Shown here piece by piece: positions 25,691 to 32,093 of a stretch of 41,065 nucleotides of DNA. The notes beneath the pieces were generated by a model. It made no database searches. It saw nothing but the letters and a program-made list of their open reading frames with translations, and was not told the origin of the DNA. This DNA comes from Candidatus Omnitrophota bacterium. Its GTDB lineage: Bacteria; Omnitrophota; Gorgyraeia; Gorgyraeales; Gorgyraeaceae. The stretch lies in the NCBI GenBank assembly GCA_003485765.1, contig DNHS01000014.1:1-41065 (forward strand). Reading direction: 5' to 3'. Numbering within the stretch: the first letter of the stretch is position 1; every line of letters begins with the position of its first letter. The translations under genes and the position numbers were made by a program.

Positions 25691-26529
25691 TAAAAGAGAA
25701 AGGCAGTATACTCATATTTACTTTATGGATTTTAATAATACTTTCTATTTTTAGTGTCATTATATCAAAGCGCGCTTCCACTGATATAAGGCTTGCGAAA
25801 TATGAATCTGAGAATATAAAGGCATTGTATTTAGCAAAGGCAGGCGTTATGAAAATGATTGCAGAGCTAGCCAAAGATACAAATGTATATGATAGCCCGA
25901 ACGAAGATTGGCATAAACCAAAAGAATTTCAATTTGGAGGCGGCATAGTTTCTTATAGCGCATCAGATGAAGAGGCTATGTTAAATTTAAATAGCCAGGC
26001 TTTGCAGAAGGAATATTTAGTTAGATTGGGCATGGATGAAACTATCAGCCAGCGTATCATGGATTATAAAACCAGTAAAGGCGACAAAGGTTTTGAATTT
26101 ATGGAGGAGCTTTTTTTAATAGAAGGCATGACCCCTGAGATTTATTCAAAGATAAAGGCTTATGTTACAATTTATAGAGGCAATGATGTAAAAGTGAATA
26201 TAAATACAGTGAGCGAAGAAATGCTAGATATTATTCTTGGAAATGATGCGCAGATAATAGATAAAATACTGGTATATAGAAAAGGCCCTGATGCCAAAGA
26301 AGGCACAGAAGACGACGGTATATTCACAGAAGATAATTTTAGTTTGATTTTTGCAGGCTTTGAAGTAACGCCAGATGATATTGTTAATTACCAAAGTTTA
26401 TTTAGCGTTAAGTCTAATTTCTTTAGAATATATTCAGAGGCATCTTTTTCTGAGGATAAAAAAATAATCAAGAAAATTACCAGTGTAACAGATAGGGCTG
26501 GCAAGATTTATTACTGGAAAGAGGATTAA
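25687..26529 (+). CDS. gspK: Type II secretion minor pseudopilin, GspK-like
   Basis: A 280-aa protein starting MIKEKG, then SILIFTLWILIILSIFSVI. It lacks Glu at +5, as is normal for GspK, the tip pseudopilin that does not need it. The body has 'ALYLAKAGVMKMI', 'SDEEAMLNLN' and a helical SAM-like domain with 'VNINTVSEEMLDIILG' typical of the family. It overlaps gspJ (ATGA) and is followed after one base by the TTG start of gspL. Confidence 0.88.
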   Translation: MIKEKGSILIFTLWILIILSIFSVIISKRASTDIRLAKYESENIKALYLAKAGVMKMIAELAKDTNVYDSPNEDWHKPKEFQFGGGIVSYSASDEEAMLNLNSQALQKEYLVRLGMDETISQRIMDYKTSKGDKGFEFMEELFLIEGMTPEIYSKIKAYVTIYRGNDVKVNINTVSEEMLDIILGNDAQIIDKILVYRKGPDAKEGTEDDGIFTEDNFSLIFAGFEVTPDDIVNYQSLFSVKSNFFRIYSEASFSEDKKIIKKITSVTDRAGKIYYWKED

Positions 26530-26530
26530 T

Positions 26531-27667
26531 TTGAATAACAAAGGCAAGATTTTAATTATCCCAAGGCACCTCGTTTTATTGAGATTCATAGAGCTTCCAT
26601 CAACTGATGCTTCTGAGATTAAGAATATGGTTGAGTTCCAAGCCTTTAAAGAAACGCCATATGCAAAAGATGAGATTATAACTAGCTATAAAAACCTTGG
26701 TTCTTACAAAAAAGGGTTCTCCTGTATAATGCTGGCTATTGTACAAAAAGAAATTATAGAAAATATGATACAGCAGGCTAAGGATGAAATAGAGGACATA
26801 AGGCTTGAAACAGAATTATTATATTCATTTCTATTGCAGAAAGGGATTATAAAATCTGATAAGGTGAGCTTGGCTATAAATATTAAGAAGGAATACGCCG
26901 AGATTGTTATTACAGATAAAACTAAGCTTATTTTTTCGCGCTCTATTAAAAACAGGGCAGATCTTATGAAAGAACTGGCCAACTCAATGCTATTTTATAA
27001 TAGAGATAAGGCTAATAATGCGATAAACGATGTTAATGTCGTATATTCTAAAGAAATAGATGTCAAAGAGATACGGCCTCAGATAGAAGATTATTTTAAG
27101 ATGTCAGCAAATTTTTATGAATATAGCAATGACTTGGTTAGCCTGGATACTTCTTTATATATAAGCTTTTTGCCAAAAGAATACAATGACAAGATGGCAA
27201 ATAAAGAGAATAAAAAAGAATTATGGTTAACATCCTGCCTTATACTAACTGCTATATTAGCATTATTATCTCTATTAATTTTTAAATTACACGAAAAAGA
27301 TAAAACTTTAAACTTGCTTTCTAAACAAATAAGCTCAATTCAATATGACGTTGATCAGTTAAGGGATTTTCTTAGAAAAGCAGAGATTTTAAAATCTCAA
27401 AAGCAAAAAGGCGATTTCATCATAAATGTTTTAAAAGGGTCTTATGATTTAACGCCTTCAGATATTTTCTTATACCGGCTGGAATATGACGGCCGCTATG
27501 ATTTTTCTTACAAAGGAACTGTAAGCAGCGCATCAGAAGTTTTTAATTTTGTAAAGGCGCTTGAAAAGTCAAAATATTTTAAAAAGGTAGAAGTAAAATA
27601 TACTACAAAAAAAGTAGTGCAGAATCAGGAAGTTACGGATTTTAACATATTATGCCAGATAGATTAA
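26531..27667 (+). CDS. gspL: Type II secretion protein GspL-like (PilM-PilN-type fusion)
   Basis: A 378-aa bitopic protein. The N-terminal half (residues 1-215) resembles the actin-like cytoplasmic domain of GspL/PilM, with 'IIPRHLVLLRFIELPS'. One membrane helix lies at about 229-251 (LTSCLILTAILALLSLLIF). The periplasmic part has a short coiled coil and a ferredoxin-like fold region, 'YKGTVSSASEVFNFVKALEKS', as in PilN. It should link GspE to the membrane platform. The TTG start is supported by AGAGGA 8 bases upstream and by the absence of a better ATG. Sequence divergence is high; the call uses architecture and order. Confidence 0.75.
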   Translation: MNNKGKILIIPRHLVLLRFIELPSTDASEIKNMVEFQAFKETPYAKDEIITSYKNLGSYKKGFSCIMLAIVQKEIIENMIQQAKDEIEDIRLETELLYSFLLQKGIIKSDKVSLAINIKKEYAEIVITDKTKLIFSRSIKNRADLMKELANSMLFYNRDKANNAINDVNVVYSKEIDVKEIRPQIEDYFKMSANFYEYSNDLVSLDTSLYISFLPKEYNDKMANKENKKELWLTSCLILTAILALLSLLIFKLHEKDKTLNLLSKQISSIQYDVDQLRDFLRKAEILKSQKQKGDFIINVLKGSYDLTPSDIFLYRLEYDGRYDFSYKGTVSSASEVFNFVKALEKSKYFKKVEVKYTTKKVVQNQEVTDFNILCQID

Positions 27668-27672
27668 TTCAT

Positions 27673-28173
27673 ATGAAATTATCAAAAAGAGAGAAATATA
27701 TTTTTATAATAACTATAGGCATTATTATAATGGGCATGGCATATAATTTTATATTTGAACATCTGTTTAAAAGATGGGAGACGCTGAATAGCGAGATAAT
27801 TGCAAAAAGGGCTAAATTTAATAAGGAAATAAGATTATTAGAAAATAAAAATTCTATAATATTAGAATATAATAATTATGCAAAAGCTTACAAAAATAGC
27901 TCAAGAGTGTTAAATTATATAGAAAAATTAGCAGATTCTTTAAACATAAAAACTAGCAATATAAAACCAGGGCAAGCTACGGATAAGGCTTTTTATCAAG
28001 AATACTTTATTGAGCTTCAAATAGAAGGCCAGTTTCCTGAAATTATTGAATTTTTATCTGATATTAGTAAACTCCCGTGTTTTGTTACTATCAAAAAATT
28101 TGATTTTAGAAGAGACCTAGAAAATCCCCATCTTTTAAAAGGCACAATAATCCTTTCAAAAATTATCATATAA
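27673..28173 (+). CDS. gspM: Type II secretion protein GspM-like (PilO-type)
   Basis: A protein of about 166 aa with a short cytoplasmic start (MKLSKREKY), one membrane helix (IFIITIGIIIMGMAYNFIF), a coiled coil, and a periplasmic ferredoxin-like domain with 'FIELQIEGQFPEIIEFLSDI'. This is the layout of GspM and PilO, partners of GspL and PilN. An ATG at 27652 is in frame and would add seven residues; neither start has a strong ribosome-binding site. MKLSKREKY is the usual PilO/GspM beginning, so 27673 is preferred. It ends the E-to-M run; a 41-bp palindrome follows 4 bases after the stop. Confidence 0.72.
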   Translation: MKLSKREKYIFIITIGIIIMGMAYNFIFEHLFKRWETLNSEIIAKRAKFNKEIRLLENKNSIILEYNNYAKAYKNSSRVLNYIEKLADSLNIKTSNIKPGQATDKAFYQEYFIELQIEGQFPEIIEFLSDISKLPCFVTIKKFDFRRDLENPHLLKGTIILSKIII

Positions 28174-28177
28174 CCCA

Positions 28178-28218
28178 AACAACTTTACATTTCAACAATG
28201 TTGATTTGTAAAGTTGTT
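28178..28218. repeat. 41-bp palindromic repeat, copy 3
   Basis: Arms AACAACTTTACATTTCAAC (28178-28196) and GTTGATTTGTAAAGTTGTT (28200-28218) around AAT, with two mismatched pairs. This is the only copy that lies wholly between genes. It sits 4 bases after the gspM stop and 7 bases before the -35 box of the merR promoter. Confidence 0.9.
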
Positions 28219-28225
28219 GATACTA

Positions 28226-28254
28226 TTGACATATTTAAGATCATAGTATATACT
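28226..28254 (+). promoter_or_regulatory. Near-consensus sigma-70 promoter of merR-gspA-gspC-gspD
   Basis: TTGACA (28226-28231, perfect), 17 bases, TATACT (28249-28254, 5 of 6). Predicted start near 28261, giving a leader of about 90 bases before the merR ATG. The 17-bp spacing is normal rather than the stretched 19-20 bp of classical MerR-activated promoters, so repression or autoregulation is more likely than MerR-type activation. Confidence 0.75.
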
Positions 28255-28276
28255 TACTCTCTGAGTGGAGAGTAAG
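28253..28276. promoter_or_regulatory. Dyad overlapping the -10 box and start site (operator candidate)
   Basis: CTTACTCTC (28253-28261) and GAGAGTAAG (28268-28276) form a perfect 9-bp inverted repeat with a 6-base spacer. It overlaps the end of the -10 box and +1, a position where a bound protein would block RNA polymerase. The adjacent merR-like gene is the obvious candidate for the binding protein. It could also act as a 5' hairpin in the RNA. Confidence 0.5.
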
Positions 28277-28302
28277 CTATTGCTGTCTATATAGATAGTG
28301 CA

Positions 28303-28339
28303 AAGTTGACACTTTTGTCATTGTCAGAAGTGTCAACTT
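28303..28339 (+). promoter_or_regulatory. Leader hairpin just before the merR ribosome-binding site
   Basis: AAGTTGACACTT (28303-28314) and AAGTGTCAACTT (28328-28339) are perfectly complementary, with three more pairs (one GU) extending into the loop. The GAGAGG ribosome-binding site begins four bases later. It could be a second operator or an RNA structure that affects translation or message stability. Confidence 0.6.
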
Positions 28340-28352
28340 GGTGAGAGGCATT

Positions 28353-28592
28353 ATGGAAAAGGTATATCTAATTAAAGATTTATCGAGAATGAGCGGGCAG
28401 ACAGTTTACACGCTTAAATATTATCTGAATATTGGGCTTATTAATGAGGTCACTAGAAGTCCTGAGACTAATTTCAGGTATTTTGATGATACTACATTAG
28501 AAAGATTAAAAAGAATCAGGGAATTGCGTAGAGAAAATAAATCGATTGCTGAAATAAAGGAGATTTTGGGTTTAACCTCTTCAATCGCGTAA
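28353..28592 (+). CDS. Short MerR-family transcriptional regulator
   Basis: A 79-aa protein consisting almost only of a MerR-type winged helix-turn-helix: 'YLIKDLSRMSGQTVYTLKYYLNIGLI' (helix-turn-helix) then 'NFRYFDDTTLERLKRIRELR' (wing and second helix pair). It lacks the long dimerisation helix and any effector domain; there is no metal-binding Cys. The start at 28353 is chosen because GAGAGG lies 4 bases upstream; TTG and GTG codons 15 and 12 bases earlier overlap the leader hairpin. It sits between gspM and the gspA-like gene with its own promoter and dyads, so it probably regulates this cluster or itself. Such small MerR proteins also occur in phage and heat-shock (HspR-like) contexts. 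Confidence 0.85.
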   Translation: MEKVYLIKDLSRMSGQTVYTLKYYLNIGLINEVTRSPETNFRYFDDTTLERLKRIRELRRENKSIAEIKEILGLTSSIA

Positions 28593-28597
28593 GTTGC

Positions 28598-28638
28598 CTA
28601 ATGTTACAAAACAAGTCATACTCGTTTTGTAACATTAG
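28598..28638. repeat. Perfect 15-bp inverted repeat between merR and gspA
   Basis: CTAATGTTACAAAAC (28598-28612) and GTTTTGTAACATTAG (28624-28638) with an 11-base loop. Stem is AT-rich and no proper T-tract follows (only TTTTT after AGAGG). Its last two bases are part of the AGAGG ribosome-binding site of the gspA-like gene, so the stem could restrict access to it. Confidence 0.85.
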
Positions 28639-28650
28639 AGGTTTTTAGCT

Positions 28651-29481
28651 ATGTCATACTATAGTGTGCTAAACTTGAATAAAGAGCCGTTTTCAACAAG
28701 CCCTGACCCGTTTTTCTTTTATCCATCTATTTCGCATAAGCAGGCAATGCAAAGGCTTGAAATAGCTATTAGATTAAAGAGGGGGCTCAGTGTTATTTTA
28801 GGAGACGTAGGTATTGGCAAAACGACGCTTGCCAGGGCTCTTATACAGGAACTGCACTCTACCAATGGAGCCATAACTCATATGATATTGGACCCTACTT
28901 ATGATTCAGAATTTCAGTTCGTTGTAACACTTGCTAAACTTTTTGGAATAAAAGGCTCATTTCGCTCTACTTTAGATTATAAAGAAGCAATAGAAAGATT
29001 TTTATTTAAGAGATGCGTTGATGAAAGTCATATAATATCCCTTATTATAGACGAAGGACAAAAGATGAGTTTAGCTACATTAGAACTCTTGCGCACTCTT
29101 TTAAATTACGAGACCAATGAATATAAGCTTTTGCAGCTTGTTATCGTGGGCCAAATGGAGCTCCTGCCTAAATTGCAGCGCATAAATAATTTTTCAGATA
29201 GAATTAGTTTAAAATATATACTAAATCCTTTGGATTATAATGAAACTAAAAATATGATAGAATTCAGGCTTAAACAGGCAGGCGCTATGTCAGGTAAAGA
29301 AATATTCACAGAAAAGGCAATGCTTATGATATACCAATATACTCAGGGTTATCCCCGTAAGATTTCGGCTCTGTGCCATAACCTACTGGAAGAGCTTGTA
29401 ATGAAAGATAGAAGGATTGTAGAAGAAGACCTGGTAAATGAAGCAATAGAAAAAGACAGAAAGGTGATTTTTATATCATGA
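28651..29481 (+). CDS. ExeA/GspA-like AAA+ ATPase
   Basis: A 276-aa ATPase starting 'YYSVLNLNKEPFSTSPDPFFFYPS', the signature of ExeA/GspA and related TniB-like AAA+ proteins. Walker A is GDVGIGKTT (51-59) and Walker B is LIIDEGQ (131-137). The C-terminal lid contains 'TQGYPRKISALCHNLLEE'. Aeromonas ExeA helps insert the secretin through peptidoglycan and carries a membrane helix and a peptidoglycan-binding domain; both are absent here, so this is only the ATPase module. AGAGG lies 9 bases upstream. It overlaps the next gene by ATGA. Confidence 0.85.
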   Translation: MSYYSVLNLNKEPFSTSPDPFFFYPSISHKQAMQRLEIAIRLKRGLSVILGDVGIGKTTLARALIQELHSTNGAITHMILDPTYDSEFQFVVTLAKLFGIKGSFRSTLDYKEAIERFLFKRCVDESHIISLIIDEGQKMSLATLELLRTLLNYETNEYKLLQLVIVGQMELLPKLQRINNFSDRISLKYILNPLDYNETKNMIEFRLKQAGAMSGKEIFTEKAMLMIYQYTQGYPRKISALCHNLLEELVMKDRRIVEEDLVNEAIEKDRKVIFIS

Positions 29482-29966
29482 TTGAGTCTACTCCCGAAGG
29501 AAAACTTTTAAATCTTATAAGGAAAAGCCAGCATAAATCCAAGTTAAAGAAAGACCTTAAAATATTTACAAAAGTAAATGTTATATTGATTGCTATAATT
29601 GCCGTAATATTCGCTATCTTTTTATTGGACGTGTTTATTTTTAAAAATAAAAACTCTGAAATACCGCAGAATGTTCTAATCAAGGAAAACGAAGTGCAGC
29701 CTGTTAAAGAAGATATTCAAGAAGATGCGGATATAGTTAAAGATCAGCCTAAAAATATAATACCCATACATGACATTAAGGCAAATCTAAATCTATTGGG
29801 CATTGTTACTGGAGATAATAATCAGGCTATAATAGAAGACAAGAATCTCAAGAAGACCTTTTTTCTTTATAAAGGCGATAATATCGGCGAATTAAAGGTA
29901 TATGATATAAAGAATAATGCTGTGATATTGGATTATAAAGGCGAAAAGATAGAATTAAACATATGA
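29478..29966 (+). CDS. GspC-like inner-membrane protein (TM plus HR-type domain, no PDZ)
   Basis: A 162-aa protein with a basic N-terminus (LIRKSQHKSKLKKDLK), one membrane helix at about residues 30-55, an acidic linker (residues 62-92), and a small beta-rich periplasmic domain (about 101-162) with 'LNLLGIVTGDNNQAIIEDKN' and 'YKGDNIG'. This is the form of the GspC homology region (and of GspB/PilP), which binds the N0 domain of the secretin. It overlaps the gspA-like gene and stands 12 bases before gspD, in keeping with that role. The PDZ part of classical GspC is missing but may be supplied by the gene at 32094. Confidence 0.75.
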   Translation: MIESTPEGKLLNLIRKSQHKSKLKKDLKIFTKVNVILIAIIAVIFAIFLLDVFIFKNKNSEIPQNVLIKENEVQPVKEDIQEDADIVKDQPKNIIPIHDIKANLNLLGIVTGDNNQAIIEDKNLKKTFFLYKGDNIGELKVYDIKNNAVILDYKGEKIELNI

Positions 29967-29978
29967 GAGGGTAAAAAA

Positions 29979-31985
29979 ATGAGAAAAATAATCTTTATAA
30001 TGTGTGTAGCTATATTTTTAATTTCTATTTTTTCAAATATGTCTTTAGCTGTGTCTTTAAAAGACGACCCAGAATTGATATCTTTAGATTTAAAAGGCAT
30101 GGACATAAGGGATGTTTTAAAGATATTAGCGCAAAAAAGCGGGCTCAATATAGTGGCTGATAGCAGTGTAAAAGGCATGGTCACATTGTATATAAAAGAC
30201 GTAACTATTATGGATGCCCTTGATACAGTCGTTTCTACAAACAATTTAGCTTATGAACAAAGCGGCAGTCTTATAAGAATAATGAATGACAGAGATTACG
30301 AAATGATGTATGGAAAAAGATTTAACGATAAAACTAAAACAGAGATAATCAAGCTTAACTATGCGAATGCGCAGGAGATTGGAAATGCCCTGAATCAAAT
30401 AAAAACAAATATAGGCAAGGTAATTTCAGACGATATTTCTAGTACCATTGTTCTTATAGATAGCCCTGAAAATATAGATAAAATGAAGAAACTTATTTCG
30501 CAGATGGACATTCCTTTAATTACTGAAGTTTTTCCTCTTGATTATGCGAAAGCTGAATTGTTAAAAGATAAAATAAGCGAAATAATTTCTAAAGGCGCAG
30601 GGAGCGTAAAATTTGATGAAAGGACTAATAAGTTAGTTGTTAAAGATACGCAGCAGAAAGTAGAAGATATTCGCAAGGTGATAGATGCGTTTGATGAAAA
30701 AACAAGGCAGGTCCTAATAGATGCCAACATTGTGCAAGTTACTCTTTCAGATAAATTCAGTTATGGCATAGATTGGGCGAATATCGCTAAGTTAGGGGAT
30801 ATTAAATTAACAGGCGATACTGTGCTTAATACAGGTTTGTCAAATACTACGCCGAGCACTTTTACCATAGCTACTACTGGTAATCATGCCGCTACAGTAA
30901 TAAGTTTATTAAAAACATATGGAGAAACAAATGTCCTGTCAAGGCCAAGGATTACAGTTATAAATAATCAAGAAGCAAAGATTTTAGTTGGCGCTAAAGA
31001 GGTATATGTTACAAGCGAAGTTACAACTACTTCTGGCGGCACATATCACACAACAGACCATGTTCAATTTGTGGATGTGGGCGTAAGGTTGGTGGTCATT
31101 CCTACCATTAATAAACAGGGCTTTATCACATTAAAGATAAAACCGGAAGTTAGCAATGCTGATGCTACAAAAACTGTTCAGTTAAAAAATCCAGATGGCT
31201 CTACAAGGACTATAGTTCCTTATGTCACCACCTCTGAAGCAGAGACCAGTGTAATGGTTAAGAATGACGCAACAATTATAATAGGCGGATTAATGAAAGA
31301 TACTATTGTGAATAATAAAGAAAAGGTGCCATTTTTAGGAGATATGCCTCTTATAGGAAAATTATTTTCTACAACAGGAAAAAGCAAAGAAAAAACAGAG
31401 CTTGTAATATTTCTGACCCCGCATATTATTGAGGGAGATGAGACTACAGAAGAGGCGCAAAGATATATAGCTGACTGGGATAAAAAGGCGGAGGATATGA
31501 AGATAGAAGAACCGAAGGAGCCGGAGATTAAGTTATCTAAGCGAGCGCCTGAGAAAAAAGAAAAACATCCAAAACCAGAGAAGGCTACTAAAAAAGTCGT
31601 AGCTAAGAAGAAAGATCAACTAAAACAAAAATGGGCGCCTATTTTAGGCTCAAAAGGTAACGAGGAGTTAAAAGATAATGCCGCAAAATCTCCAATTACT
31701 AATATGACGCCTTATGAAGAATATTATTTAAATATAGGGCAGGAAATCAATGATTTGGCAAAACAGGATAAGGATGTTAGCGGGATAAATGGAGAGGTAG
31801 AACTAAAGTTTACGCTGGATAAAGAAGGATTTTTAATAAGAGGCCCTATAGTGCTCAATCAGCCTGATCTCAGGCTTGTGAGAAGCGCTATAAAAATCGT
31901 AAAAAAGGCATCGCCATTCATTAGTTTTCCAAAGGCATTAAATAAGGATCAGGCAGATTTTAATGTAGTGGTAAGGTATGAATAA
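29979..31985 (+). CDS. gspD: Type II secretin GspD with fused C-terminal TonB-like domain
   Basis: The 668-aa secretin forms the outer-membrane pore. A signal peptide (to about Ala24) precedes N0 (about 34-105) and two N1/N2-type domains (to about 248). The secretin core shows 'VLSRPRITVINNQEAKILVG', 'VPFLGDMPLIGKLFS' (from about 450) and 'TELVIFLTPHII' (from about 473), where secretins normally end or have a short S domain. Here the frame continues through a Lys/Pro/Glu-rich linker (about 505-555) into a domain (about 578-668) with 'GINGEVELKFTLDKEGFL', 'ASPFISFPKAL' and 'FNVVVRYE', the pattern of the TonB C-terminal domain. No stop or frameshift separates them. GAGAGGG precedes the ATG by 7 bases. 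Confidence 0.92.
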   Translation: MRKIIFIMCVAIFLISIFSNMSLAVSLKDDPELISLDLKGMDIRDVLKILAQKSGLNIVADSSVKGMVTLYIKDVTIMDALDTVVSTNNLAYEQSGSLIRIMNDRDYEMMYGKRFNDKTKTEIIKLNYANAQEIGNALNQIKTNIGKVISDDISSTIVLIDSPENIDKMKKLISQMDIPLITEVFPLDYAKAELLKDKISEIISKGAGSVKFDERTNKLVVKDTQQKVEDIRKVIDAFDEKTRQVLIDANIVQVTLSDKFSYGIDWANIAKLGDIKLTGDTVLNTGLSNTTPSTFTIATTGNHAATVISLLKTYGETNVLSRPRITVINNQEAKILVGAKEVYVTSEVTTTSGGTYHTTDHVQFVDVGVRLVVIPTINKQGFITLKIKPEVSNADATKTVQLKNPDGSTRTIVPYVTTSEAETSVMVKNDATIIIGGLMKDTIVNNKEKVPFLGDMPLIGKLFSTTGKSKEKTELVIFLTPHIIEGDETTEEAQRYIADWDKKAEDMKIEEPKEPEIKLSKRAPEKKEKHPKPEKATKKVVAKKKDQLKQKWAPILGSKGNEELKDNAAKSPITNMTPYEEYYLNIGQEINDLAKQDKDVSGINGEVELKFTLDKEGFLIRGPIVLNQPDLRLVRSAIKIVKKASPFISFPKALNKDQADFNVVVRYE

Positions 31986-31991
31986 TTTTTG

Positions 31992-32018
31992 TTGACTGAT
32001 AGAATATATTAATATAAT
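31992..32018 (+). promoter_or_regulatory. Candidate promoter upstream of the PDZ protein
   Basis: TTGACT (31992-31997) and TATAAT (32013-32018), both good hexamers, but only 15 bases apart, two shorter than ideal. If used, the transcript would start near 32025 and include the perfect hairpin at 32043. It begins right after the gspD stop. Confidence 0.4.
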
Positions 32019-32042
32019 CTATCTATCGTGAATTCCTTAACC

Positions 32043-32077
32043 AATTTCGTAGATTGCTAACAGCAATCTACGAAATT
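32043..32077. repeat. Perfect 16-bp inverted repeat upstream of the PDZ gene
   Basis: AATTTCGTAGATTGCT (32043-32058) and AGCAATCTACGAAATT (32062-32077), with a 3-base spacer AAC. It ends four bases before the GGTGG ribosome-binding site of the next gene. There is no T-tract. It is unrelated in sequence to the 41-bp repeat family. Confidence 0.9.
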
Positions 32078-32093
32078 CAACGGTGGCTATACA

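Noticed and set aside
6223..28218. The three 41-bp repeats as a CRISPR-like or attachment-site array
   Set aside because: Copies are kilobases apart, palindromic, without spacers, cas genes or integrase nearby.
28598..28638. Inverted repeat after merR read as an intrinsic terminator
   Set aside because: The stem is AT-rich, no T-tract directly follows, and it overlaps the ribosome-binding site of the next gene.
31550..31985. TonB-like domain as a separate gene after gspD
   Set aside because: It is in the same uninterrupted frame as the secretin, with no internal start preceded by a ribosome-binding site.
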